A stretch of DNA of 10,525 nt, taken from Lientehia sp934351765. GTDB lineage: Bacteria > Bacillota > Clostridia > Lachnospirales > Lachnospiraceae. The position numbers were made by a program, and so were the translations under genes. How positions within the stretch are numbered: the first letter of the stretch is position 1; each line of letters starts with the position of its first letter. The notes under the pieces are model-generated. The model saw nothing but the letters and a program-made list of their open reading frames with translations. It made no database searches and was not told the DNA's origin. This document shows positions 1 to 5,695 of the stretch, in pieces. The stretch covers positions 1-10,525 of the forward strand of contig NZ_JBQKGG010000028.1 in assembly GCF_052118925.1 (NCBI RefSeq), read 5' to 3'.

Positions 1-1
1 G

Positions 2-334
2 CTGAACAGCAGAATCTGCCATTCAGCCCCTGAACATTTTGAACTCATATCTTTATGACCTAGATTTTTTCATCAATCTGAGAGGTTTACACAAAATAAA
101 TTACACTACCTCTCCAGCGCTTCTGATTTCTGCCGCAAGCAGGACGTTTCTTCCCCGGTGTCTCTTCTTCCGCCGGATACCTTCCTCATGGAAGTAAAAA
201 TCACCGGGGCCGCTCCTCTGTGGCTGGCAAACGCCCTCACGTCTCTGTCCATCAAACCGGTCAGCTTTTCCAAATACGGAACCATGTATAAAACCATGAT
301 CTGTACGAAAAGTGAAATACAGCGCGTAGGCTGA
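2..334 (+). pseudogene. Degraded C-terminal fragment of a VTC-domain polyphosphate polymerase
   Basis: The plus-strand frame ending at TGA 332-334 has no usable start near the window edge. It carries an in-frame TGA at 56-58, yet its last ~65 codons read like the C-terminus of VTC-family polyphosphate polymerases. Seen: a LLPPDTFLMEVKITG stretch, then PLWLANAL and KPVSFSKYGTMYKTM. These correspond to the family's usual 'LMEVK..ga.PLWL...L....i...SFSKYG.aY' ending. Weaker resemblance (LIS..., FFHQSERFT) continues upstream across the internal stop, suggesting point decay rather than a clean truncation. In many Firmicutes a VTC protein is encoded directly before a DUF4956 membrane protein, and that gene follows here after 66 bp. 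The VTC domain makes polyphosphate from ATP at the inner membrane face; this copy should be inactive. The rest of the gene lies outside the window. The family call for 143-334 is fairly secure; the upstream part is tentative. Confidence 0.68.
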
Positions 335-400
335 AAATTTATTTCTCCTCCATGAACTTATGGACACAATCGTAGTCAACTTTCAGAAAGGATATGACTT

Positions 401-1099
401 ATGAATTACATTTTCTCATCCGTTGCAGGCGACAGCCTGACCCTTTATTCCACCCTGGCGATCCTGGGAAGTGCTCTCATTATGGGGCTTCTCATCAGCC
501 TGGTTTACATCTATACCCATAAGGAATCCGGCTACGCCTCCTCCTTTGCCACTACCCTGATCATGCTTCCGGCCATCATCGCCACCATTATCTTACTGGT
601 TGGCAGCAACGTGGCACGGGCATTCTCCCTGGCCGGAGCCTTTTCTCTGGTACGGTTCCGAAGCGCCCCCGGAGACCCGAAGGATGTAGCCTATGTATTT
701 TTCACCGTAGCGGTGGGACTTGCCTCCGGCATGGGTTTCCTTACCTACGCTCTTCTCTTCGCCGTGATTCTCTGCCTGGCCATGATCGTACTGGAAAAAT
801 CCCATTTTGGAAATCCGAAAGACGAGGCCATAACCTTAAAGATCGCGATCCCGGAGGATCTGAATTATGAAGGACTGTTCGATAATCTTCTGAAGGAATA
901 CACCAGCGCAAGCACCCTGAAACGAATCCGCACCACGGAATTCGGAACACTGTTCGAGCTGGTTTACCGGATTCGTCTGAAAGCCGGAACGAGTCAGAAG
1001 GAATTTCTCGACAAGCTCCGCTGCCGTAACGGAAATCTGAGCATTTCCCTTGTCCTCAGTGAATATGAAGACCGGGTTTATGATACCTCACTCCATTAA
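401..1099 (+). CDS. DUF4956 integral membrane protein
   Basis: A 232-residue protein of the DUF4956 family, biochemically uncharacterised but commonly encoded beside VTC polyphosphate polymerases and CotH-like proteins. Hydrophobic segments lie near residues 15-38, 48-68 and about 95-131 (probably two passes). The most conserved patch, around residues 76-112, reads GAFSLVRFRSAPGDPKDVAY followed by a Gly-rich helix, the family signature. Residues ~135-232 are hydrophilic and likely cytoplasmic. The ATG is preceded by AGAAAGGA at a suitable distance. The gene appears full length and intact, although the VTC partner just upstream is broken, so it is either an orphan or has a partner elsewhere. 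A role in polyphosphate handling or membrane delivery would be inference from neighbourhood only. Confidence 0.88.
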   Translation: MNYIFSSVAGDSLTLYSTLAILGSALIMGLLISLVYIYTHKESGYASSFATTLIMLPAIIATIILLVGSNVARAFSLAGAFSLVRFRSAPGDPKDVAYVFFTVAVGLASGMGFLTYALLFAVILCLAMIVLEKSHFGNPKDEAITLKIAIPEDLNYEGLFDNLLKEYTSASTLKRIRTTEFGTLFELVYRIRLKAGTSQKEFLDKLRCRNGNLSISLVLSEYEDRVYDTSLH

Positions 1100-1114
1100 G
1101 ATCCTTTACGCTTC

Positions 1115-1144
1115 TGTCTGATCTTCAAATCAGATACCGTTTTT
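1115..1144 (+). terminator. Weak rho-independent-like terminator after the DUF4956 gene
   Basis: TGTCTGAT (1115-1122) pairs with ATCAGATA (1129-1136), including one G-T wobble, around a 6-nt loop. A T5 run follows at 1140-1144. The element lies 15 bp after the DUF4956 stop and inside the 3' end of the convergent gene, so it would stop plus-strand transcripts. The stem is AT-rich and the T tract short, so strength is uncertain. Confidence 0.4.
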
Positions 1145-2144
1145 CCAGGGTCCGCACCATCTCCTCATACCGATCGCCGCAGGCAGTCAGCCGTCCCGCC
1201 TCCAGATCGGAAAGGCAGGGAGACAGCCAGGTTTTCCAGATGGAAGCATAGACCTGCTCCGGCTTTTCTTCCATTCCGATACAGGTCACAATGGCCGGTG
1301 CAATGTTATAATATTCCTCCACCAGCTCCCGCCCCCGTTCCGTCTTCATCATACACTGATCCCGGAACGCCCGGAAGCGCTCCAGCTCATAGCAGTTATC
1401 CGGCTTTCCGAAGGACTCGCAGACCGCCGTTGTGATAAAGCAGAGCTTTCCTTTTTTGAAGCCGGAAACCATGTCCTCATAGCGGCCTTTCGTGATCCGC
1501 GACCTGGGATGTGCGCTTACCCATGCCTCCACCAGGCAGTCCGCCAGCGGTTCACCAACGGAAAGCTTCTGCTCCTGCACCATGGGAATCACAAAGATCG
1601 CCAAGATCATCTTATATTCATCTTCCTTGAGACCCCTGGCTGTCCGGGACCGCAGTGTTTTATCTCCCGCCACAGCCTCGTCGATGGCTTTCACCAGTCC
1701 CTTGGACAGTTCCTTTAAGAATGCCTCGCCGCGATCCGGCATGACCGCCGCATACCGCTCCAGGTATTCCAGTACGGTACGGTTTTTGATCCGGTAATCC
1801 TCAAAATACTTCACATAATCGCTGCGCTTAAAATATTTCATGGCATCCGTATGATTAAAAAAGATCTCATTAAAATGAAGCCGTACAAAGATCTCATTGG
1901 CCTTCGGATTATATTCATCCAGATCCAGCATCTGCCCGATCAGCGCCTCAGTCTTCTCATTTCCCGTTTCGTAAAACTGCTGGAGCATATCGTCCAACGG
2001 ACTCTTCTCCCGCATCTTCAGTTTCGGAACCAGCTCCTCCTTTGTCAGCACCGCACCGCAGTACATACAGGAAAAGCGCTCCAGATTTTCCGGAATACTG
2101 AGTTCCCCCCGGCATTTCGGACATAATCCCTCTCTGTTTGCCAT
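1125..2144 (-). CDS. Zinc-ribbon and CFI-box-containing protein
   Basis: A 339-residue, probably cytoplasmic protein without signal peptide or membrane segment. The N-terminus is a zinc ribbon with Cys8-x2-Cys11 and Cys26-x2-Cys29. Residues ~45-225 are mostly charged, helix-rich sequence. A 'CFI-box' follows around residues 233-264 (KLCFITTAVCESFGKPDNC, then ELERFR.FRD), with Cys235, Cys242, Cys251 and Cys264. This motif defines a widespread group of poorly characterised bacterial C-terminal domains (CFI-box-CTERM) whose role is unknown. Here about 75 residues follow the box, so it is not strictly terminal. The start is supported by AAAGGA upstream of the ATG and a good sigma-A-like promoter at 2187-2215. 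It is monocistronic and convergent with the DUF4956 gene. Metal binding by the N-terminal cysteines is a reasonable inference; any function beyond that is unknown. Confidence 0.82.
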   Translation of the reverse strand: MANREGLCPKCRGELSIPENLERFSCMYCGAVLTKEELVPKLKMREKSPLDDMLQQFYETGNEKTEALIGQMLDLDEYNPKANEIFVRLHFNEIFFNHTDAMKYFKRSDYVKYFEDYRIKNRTVLEYLERYAAVMPDRGEAFLKELSKGLVKAIDEAVAGDKTLRSRTARGLKEDEYKMILAIFVIPMVQEQKLSVGEPLADCLVEAWVSAHPRSRITKGRYEDMVSGFKKGKLCFITTAVCESFGKPDNCYELERFRAFRDQCMMKTERGRELVEEYYNIAPAIVTCIGMEEKPEQVYASIWKTWLSPCLSDLEAGRLTACGDRYEEMVRTLEKRYLI

Positions 2145-2186
2145 ATCGCATCGTCCTTTCGCTCATCTTGTGGGTTTGCTGGTTCT

Positions 2187-2215
2187 ATTATGCTTGTTTT
2201 TGGCTGGTCTGTCAA
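2187..2215 (-). promoter_or_regulatory. Sigma-A-type promoter of the CFI-box gene
   Basis: Read on the minus strand: TTGACA (2215-2210), a 17-bp spacer, then CATAAT (2192-2187). The -35 is perfect and the -10 matches 5 of 6. It lies about 45 bp upstream of the CFI-box start codon, followed by an AAAGGA ribosome binding site. By consensus this is one of the two best promoters in the window. Confidence 0.72.
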
Positions 2216-2294
2216 ATTATTTCCTTCTCCCGTCCCCTGTAGCTTTATATTTCCAGCTTAAGAAACTCTTTCGTTTTTTTTTCATAGAAACCAC

Positions 2295-2323
2295 ATGACA
2301 GATTGGAGCTCCTATAGTAAACT
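2295..2323 (+). promoter_or_regulatory. Candidate promoter of the glycan-binding protein gene
   Basis: ATGACA (2295-2300, 5 of 6 to the -35 consensus), a 17-bp spacer, then TAAACT (2318-2323, 4 of 6 to the -10 consensus). Transcription would start near 2330, just before the palindrome at 2336-2353. The match is moderate. It faces away from the CFI-box promoter, and a nine-T run (2274-2282) lies between them. Confidence 0.4.
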
Positions 2324-2335
2324 ATTCTTAATTTC

Positions 2336-2353
2336 ACGAATCGATCGATTCGT
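2336..2353. promoter_or_regulatory. Perfect 18-bp palindrome in the leader of the glycan-binding protein gene
   Basis: ACGAATCGATCGATTCGT is its own reverse complement over all 18 bases. It sits 36 bp before the ATG at 2390 and immediately downstream of the candidate -10 element, where a bound repressor could block transcription. As RNA it could also form a short hairpin. No regulator is encoded nearby that would obviously use it, so an operator role is inferred only from symmetry and position. Confidence 0.5.
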
Positions 2354-2389
2354 TCCATTTGATCATTCATCATAAACGAGGTGATTTTC

Positions 2390-3280
2390 ATGAAAAAGAA
2401 AACCGGTCTGATCGTGATTCTTTCCCTGGTCATTGTCCTGGCTCTCTGCGGAATCATTGTTATTCTGATTCTTGATCCCGGCCGGGATGCGGTTCTTTCC
2501 AAAGAGGCTTCCCGAAAAGCTGCCAAAGCTGCGGATGCCTCCCTCCGATTTGGATATTCCAGTGAAAATGAGTCCTCTGTTCCGGCTTCAGACTCTTTGC
2601 ATACCGGATCAGAGACGGAAATACCGACTGAGGCTGCCATTGCCGGCGGCGTTCCTTCCGCCGCATCTGAAAACAGCTCCTCTGTATCTGTATACAAAAC
2701 TGCCGAAGCAGCTTCTCCGAAAGAATCCGAAGCAGAATCAGCCGGGGCAGAATCAGCCGGGGCAGAATCAGCCGGGGCAGCTGCCGATGAAGGCGCACTT
2801 TCCTGTATTGTTTCCGTTCAGATGCCGGATGGACTTCCTGGAACGCTCCAGGTTCCTGTAAGCTATGCCGAAGCAACCTCGGAAATTCATCAGGACGGTT
2901 ATGACAATTCTCCCATCTGCGCCGCGGACGGTTCCGTGACCACCTCCTGGCAGGAGGGTGTGGACGGCCCCGGTAAGGGTGAATCCCTGACACTCCACTA
3001 TGAATCGGCCTCTCCGATCCGCTATTTTCTTTTCCGTCTGGGAAACTGGCGGGACAACGTTTATTTCTACGGAAATAACCGGCCCCGCTCTCTGATCCTG
3101 ACCTTCGAAGACGGCAGTCAGACCACCGCCGTTTTTCCGGCTGACCAGGCCAGATATTATGTGGAGCTGTCTGCTCCGGTAACCACTTCCTTTGTAACCT
3201 TTACCATCGAAAGCGTCTACATCGGAACCGACTGGGACGATACCTGTATTGCTGAAATCACAGCCTACTCCGGAAATTAA
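2390..3280 (+). CDS. Membrane-anchored protein with discoidin-like (NADase-type) glycan-binding domain
   Basis: A 296-residue protein. ATG 2390 is preferred over an in-frame GTG at 2381 because the GTG is part of the GAGGTG ribosome binding site, which is correctly spaced for the ATG. Residues 1-4 are MKKK and 6-28 form one hydrophobic helix, an uncleaved anchor or signal. Residues ~30-140 are a Ser/Glu/Ala-rich stalk with three tandem AESAG units. Residues ~158-294 form a beta-rich module resembling the NADase-type glycan-binding (discoidin/F5-8C-like) domain: AADGSVTTSWQEG, then a W..N..FY.NNRPRS core and VYIGTDWDDTCIAEI near the end. No enzymatic domain is present, so it probably displays a carbohydrate- or wall-binding module outside the cell. 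It is monocistronic, and its stop overlaps that of the convergent amidase gene. The ligand is unknown. Confidence 0.8.
   Translation: MKKKTGLIVILSLVIVLALCGIIVILILDPGRDAVLSKEASRKAAKAADASLRFGYSSENESSVPASDSLHTGSETEIPTEAAIAGGVPSAASENSSSVSVYKTAEAASPKESEAESAGAESAGAESAGAAADEGALSCIVSVQMPDGLPGTLQVPVSYAEATSEIHQDGYDNSPICAADGSVTTSWQEGVDGPGKGESLTLHYESASPIRYFLFRLGNWRDNVYFYGNNRPRSLILTFEDGSQTTAVFPADQARYYVELSAPVTTSFVTFTIESVYIGTDWDDTCIAEITAYSGN
2732..2780 (+). repeat. 15-bp tandem repeat encoding AESAG in the stalk
   Basis: GCAGAATCAGCCGGG occurs three times in exact tandem (2732-2746, 2747-2761, 2762-2776), followed by a partial GCAG. The unit length is a multiple of three, so copy-number change would lengthen or shorten the protein stalk without shifting the frame. 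Exact identity of the copies implies recent expansion. Confidence 0.9.
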
Positions 3281-3293
3281 GGTGCTTTCCGGA
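3269..3293. terminator. Hairpin spanning the overlapping convergent stop codons
   Basis: TCCGGAAA (3269-3276) pairs perfectly with TTTCCGGA (3286-3293) around a 9-nt loop. The loop contains the TAA of the plus-strand gene (3278-3280) and of the minus-strand amidase gene (3279-3277). No clear T tract follows on either strand, so it is only a candidate bidirectional terminator or transcript-end stabiliser. Confidence 0.35.
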
Positions 3294-4131
3294 TATAGGC
3301 AGTGCTTGCCCAGCCATAGTGAGTGCCCGCCTCTTGATTGCTGATCCTGATCCGGTAATAATCCTTTTCCCTTCCGATCACGCTGACCAGATTTCCGTCA
3401 TACAGCTTCGGATAAGCCGATAACCGGTCATAGTTTTTTCCCGGCCCGGTTCGGACAATGAGCCCAAGCGGATCCGTCTGGTACACCTGACCGACCCAGG
3501 AGGCATAGGGCGAGATACCGCTTTCCTCCGGTGTTTTTCCGGTCTGTCCACCCGATGCTTTCGACTCTGCCATACCATCCCTGCTCAGTCCAAATCCCTG
3601 ACAGATTCCGTCCGCAATGGCATCCGCGACTGCCGCTTTATGGCTCCGGTATAGCGAAAGATCTTCTTTATTATCATAAAAGCACGTCTCCAGAAGCGCA
3701 TAATCCACACCCTGGCGGAATGCCAGATTCATATTATAAAGATCTCCTCGCCGGACAATTCCGTTGGTACCCCGTTTTCGGAACCCCACCGCGCCCAGAC
3801 GATCCGCAATCCCCTGTTCCACAGTAATTCCCTTTTTATAGTCCTTATGAAGCTGAACACTGGTTCCACGGCCCTGTCCGCCTCCTGCATTAAAATGCAC
3901 TTCAAACACATAATCATAATCCCGGAAACGAACCCGGCTGACACCCGCCAGATGATCCCGGTACAGATCCCGTTCCTCCGGATAAACCGTCACCTCCACA
4001 TATGCCATCAGCCGCTTTTTCAGAAGCCGCACCAGTTCAATATTCAGATCTCCTTCATTCGCCCCGGTAAGCCTGCTGTAATTATGACCCGGTGTATGTC
4101 CAGCCACAAGAAGAATCCGTTTCCTACTCAT
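3277..4131 (-). CDS. N-acetylmuramoyl-L-alanine amidase with C-terminal SH3 domain (orphan host-side copy)
   Basis: A 284-residue endolysin-type enzyme predicted to cut the bond between MurNAc and L-Ala in peptidoglycan. Residues ~5-180 form an Amidase_3-like zinc domain: GHTPGHN with His12, Glu26 in GANEGDLNIE, His79 in FEVHFNAGGG and the catalytic-type Glu148 in YALLETCFYD. All expected metal and catalytic positions are present. After a short linker, residues ~215-282 form a bacterial SH3-like wall-binding domain (LIVRTGPGKNYDRLSAYPKL). No signal peptide is seen, so export would rely on the holin encoded just upstream, whose 3' end overlaps this start by 8 bp. AAGGAGGAG precedes the ATG. 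The protein is clearly homologous along its length to the prophage amidase at 4868-5692 but diverged at many positions. It lies on the host side of the tRNA with no structural phage genes beside it. Confidence 0.9.
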   Translation of the reverse strand: MSRKRILLVAGHTPGHNYSRLTGANEGDLNIELVRLLKKRLMAYVEVTVYPEERDLYRDHLAGVSRVRFRDYDYVFEVHFNAGGGQGRGTSVQLHKDYKKGITVEQGIADRLGAVGFRKRGTNGIVRRGDLYNMNLAFRQGVDYALLETCFYDNKEDLSLYRSHKAAVADAIADGICQGFGLSRDGMAESKASGGQTGKTPEESGISPYASWVGQVYQTDPLGLIVRTGPGKNYDRLSAYPKLYDGNLVSVIGREKDYYRIRISNQEAGTHYGWASTAYIRKAP

Positions 4132-4402
4132 GCTTCGTCTCCTCCTTTTTGCAGATCAGATTTCGGAACGCTTCATAAGCCCCGGTACTGGACAAACCGG
4201 AAAAGAGACCGCCCAGTAAAACCTGTGGTGTAAATGTCCGGTTCAACCAGATGTTTAATCCAACTCCCACAACTCCCATGATCAGGGGAATAAATCGGTT
4301 CACCTTTTTAGAAGGCACCAGATGCTTCAAAATATAACCGATACAAAGACAGACTGCCACCACGATCGGCACTGCAAATTCATTTAAGAATTCCAGATCC
4401 AT
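4124..4402 (-). CDS. Holin (orphan host-side copy)
   Basis: A 92-residue membrane protein starting MDLEFLNEFAVPIVV. The ATG at 4402 is chosen over an upstream in-frame ATG at 4456 because AAAGGA sits directly before it and because the N-terminus then matches the homologous prophage holin (MDITILTEFAVPIIV). Three hydrophobic segments lie near residues 7-27, 36-54 and 58-75, followed by a short charged tail (CKKEETKHE), typical of small phage holins. The sequence resembles the A118 Hol118-like group, but the exact family is uncertain. It would form the membrane lesion that lets the co-encoded amidase reach the wall. It is translationally coupled to that amidase. No convincing promoter was found in the ~150 bp upstream. 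No XhlA-like gene accompanies this copy, unlike the prophage lysis module. Confidence 0.83.
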   Translation of the reverse strand: MDLEFLNEFAVPIVVAVCLCIGYILKHLVPSKKVNRFIPLIMGVVGVGLNIWLNRTFTPQVLLGGLFSGLSSTGAYEAFRNLICKKEETKHE

Positions 4403-4552
4403 GAAAATTCCTTTTTTCTTATGGTATGCAGAAGCGTTCCATAGGGATAAACGCACCGACTCCGTCCTTTCTCCCCTCTGCCATGGACACTTTTGGTTCT
4501 CCGGTCACATGTTCCGCAAATCAAAAAAATCCGGTTTCTTTCTTAATTATGC

Positions 4553-4580
4553 TTGACTAATTTCCCCACAGTGATAAAAT
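4553..4580 (+). promoter_or_regulatory. Promoter of tRNA-Val
   Basis: TTGACT (4553-4558), a 16-bp spacer, then TAAAAT (4575-4580), each 5 of 6 to the sigma-A consensus. Predicted initiation falls only a few bases before the tRNA 5' end at 4590, as is common for tRNA genes. Confidence 0.65.
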
Positions 4581-4589
4581 AGAAACCAC

Positions 4590-4663
4590 GGAAGCATAGC
4601 TCAGCTGGGATGAGCGTTCGCCTCACACGCGAGAGGTCATGGGTTCGAGCCCCATTGCTTCCA
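4590..4663 (+). tRNA. tRNA-Val (anticodon CAC)
   Basis: A complete 74-nt cloverleaf. The acceptor stem GGAAGCA/TGCTTCC is perfect with discriminator A at 4663. The D stem is GCTC/GAGC, with GG in the D loop. The anticodon stem is TTCGC/GCGAG with loop CTCACAC, giving anticodon CAC (reads GTG, Val). The variable loop is 5 nt. The T stem is ATGGG/CCCAT with loop TTCGAGC. CCA is not encoded. It is a single gene with its own promoter and terminator. Such tRNA 3' ends are classic integration targets of tyrosine-integrase phages, which fits prophage genes starting just downstream. The tRNA itself is intact. Confidence 0.96.
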
Positions 4664-4674
4664 CGATTTCAAAG

Positions 4675-4726
4675 CCCTTGATTTTATGCGGATCGCCGAA
4701 AAAGCCCGTAAAATCAAGGGTTTTTC
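4675..4726 (+). terminator. Rho-independent terminator downstream of tRNA-Val
   Basis: CCCTTGATTTTA (4675-4686) pairs perfectly over 12 bp with TAAAATCAAGGG (4709-4720) around a 22-nt loop, followed at once by TTTTTCGTTTTT. It starts 12 bp after the tRNA end and should terminate the tRNA transcript. The left-arm decamer CTTGATTTTA recurs at 4816-4825, so this stem may also be part of the attachment region. Confidence 0.7.
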
Positions 4727-4730
4727 GTTT

Positions 4731-4783
4731 TTGTATTTCATAGCAGATTCTTGTATTTTATAGGAAAATACCGTATTTTAAGG
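4731..4783. repeat. Three imperfect 13-bp direct repeats at exact 20-bp period
   Basis: TTGTATTTCATAG (4731-4743), TTGTATTTTATAG (4751-4763) and CCGTATTTTAAGG (4771-4783) begin exactly 20 bp apart, about two helical turns. The first two differ at one position; the third is more diverged. The spacing would put bound proteins on one face of the DNA, as at integrase arm sites or other multi-copy binding arrays. Function is inferred. Confidence 0.55.
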
Positions 4784-4868
4784 TGCTATGCAACACGAAA
4801 TGCAACATGAAATTGCTTGATTTTACAAGGCTTCCAAGCGTTTTTCAAAATGCTATGCAACACGAAAT
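4784..4868. repeat. Direct repeats containing TGCAACACGAAAT flanking the amidase 3' end
   Basis: TGCTATGCAACACGAAAT occurs exactly at 4784-4801 and 4851-4868, 67 bp apart. A one-mismatch partial copy, TGCAACATGAAAT, lies at 4801-4813, abutting the first. The second full copy touches the amidase stop codon. An 18-bp exact duplication in so short an interval is unlikely by chance and again suggests binding sites for a recombinase or accessory factor. Between the copies, GCTTG (4815-4819) can pair with CAAGC (4835-4839), followed by T5 on the plus strand. Confidence 0.7.
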
Positions 4869-5692
4869 CAGCCTCGACTTACATAATCCTTACTTACCCA
4901 GCCGATATGTGTTCCGGCCACCGGATTGCTGATCCTGATATGATAGTACCCGGACTGCTCACCCATTACCGACACCATGTTGCCATCATATAACTTGGGA
5001 TAAGACGCCAGCCGTCCATAGCTCTTTCCGGGGCCGGTACGGACGATCAGCCCGACCGGATCCACGTCATGGACTCTGCCAGCCCACTCGGTGTAGCTCT
5101 GCGCCGGAGCTGGTGCGGATGTCGGCTGTGCTGAGGGCTGAGATGCTGTGCCGGTAAGCCCAAAGGCGTCCGCGATGCCGCCGGCGATAGCCTGTGCAAT
5201 CTTGCCCTTGCTGGGCTGGTAGATGGCCAGATCGGCTGTGCTGTCGTAGAAGCATACCTCAATCAGTGCATAATCCACGCCCTTGCGCAGCGCCGTGTTC
5301 ATGTTGAGCAAATCACTTCTCCGGACAATGCCGTTGGTGCCGCGCTTCCGGAAGCCAAACGCCGCTACGCGATCAATGACAGTCTGCTCCACGCTTGTAC
5401 CGCCCTTGTAATTGCTGTGGATCTGGATGCTGGTACCGCGGCCTCCGCCAGCGTTAAAGTGCACCTCGAAGATGTAGTCGAAGCTGTTGAAATTAACCTG
5501 GCATCTGCCATCTCTCACGTCATGGTACATATCCCTCTCGCAGGGGTACACGGTCACCTTTGCGTACTTGGACAGGATCGGCTGGATCAGCTGCACCAGC
5601 TCGATGTTGAGATCTCCCTCATTGACGCCGGTTGCTCTGCAGCGATTATGTCCGGATGTATGGCCGGAGACCAGTAAGATCTTTTTACTCAT
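4868..5692 (-). CDS. Prophage endolysin: N-acetylmuramoyl-L-alanine amidase with SH3 domain
   Basis: A 274-residue endolysin that should cleave MurNAc-L-Ala bonds to release phage. Residues ~4-178 are an Amidase_3-like domain with His11 in GHTSGHN, Glu25 in GVNEGDLNIE, His78 in FEVHFNAGGG and catalytic-type Glu145 in YALIEVCFYD. Residues ~180-198 form a Pro/Ala/Ser/Gln linker. Residues ~207-272 form an SH3-like wall-binding domain (LIVRTGPGKSYGRLASYPKL). No signal peptide is seen, consistent with holin-dependent release. The ATG is 3 bp after the holin stop, and its AAGGAGG site lies inside the holin's last codons, so the two are translationally coupled. It is the last gene of the prophage block. 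It is homologous to the amidase at 3277-4131 across both domains, differing most in the linker. Confidence 0.94.
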   Translation of the reverse strand: MSKKILLVSGHTSGHNRCRATGVNEGDLNIELVQLIQPILSKYAKVTVYPCERDMYHDVRDGRCQVNFNSFDYIFEVHFNAGGGRGTSIQIHSNYKGGTSVEQTVIDRVAAFGFRKRGTNGIVRRSDLLNMNTALRKGVDYALIEVCFYDSTADLAIYQPSKGKIAQAIAGGIADAFGLTGTASQPSAQPTSAPAPAQSYTEWAGRVHDVDPVGLIVRTGPGKSYGRLASYPKLYDGNMVSVMGEQSGYYHIRISNPVAGTHIGWVSKDYVSRG

Positions 5693-5695
5693 TGC

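Larger units (their letters stand above)
4657..4868. other. Putative prophage attachment region (att junction)
   Basis: This non-coding stretch runs from the tRNA 3' end to the stop codon of the prophage amidase. It holds the tRNA terminator, short direct repeats, and second copies of GCTTCCA (4657-4663 and 4830-4836) and CTTGATTTTA (4677-4686 and 4816-4825). Its position between an intact tRNA 3' end and the last phage gene, together with its dense short repeats, suits an att site with integrase arm-binding sites. The core cannot be defined because the other prophage end is not visible. Apart from the terminator and repeats, no gene is seen. Confidence 0.5.

Noticed and set aside
101..379. 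Minus-strand reading frame of 92 codons opposite the VTC remnant
   Set aside because: Its translation is Arg/Gly-rich without recognisable motifs, and the plus strand of the same stretch encodes a clear VTC C-terminal signature, so it is a shadow frame.
2274..2282. Nine-T run between the divergent genes as terminator evidence
   Set aside because: No stem precedes it on the plus strand and no gene ends nearby; it is more likely part of an AT-rich promoter region.
2381..2389. GTG at 2381 as the start of the glycan-binding protein
   Set aside because: The GTG is part of the GAGGTG ribosome binding site, which is correctly spaced for the ATG at 2390. That ATG gives a normal MKKK signal-anchor start.
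4403..4456. 18-codon N-terminal extension of the host-side holin from an ATG at 4456
   Set aside because: A good ribosome binding site lies inside the extension directly before ATG 4402, and the shorter form aligns with the prophage holin N-terminus.
4419..4484. Possible 21-codon leader peptide upstream of the host-side holin (minus strand)
   Set aside because: There is no convincing ribosome binding site at the proper distance from its ATG, no recognisable composition, and open frames this short are common by chance.
4815..4845. GCTTG/CAAGC hairpin followed by T5 as a second plus-strand terminator
   Set aside because: The stem is only 5 bp with a 15-nt loop, and no plus-strand gene precedes it except the tRNA, which already has a stronger terminator.
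4731..4868. Short repeats considered as a CRISPR array
   Set aside because: The units are too short (13-18 bp), the spacers are only 7 bp or irregular, there are two different repeat classes, and no cas gene is present; an att-site reading fits better.
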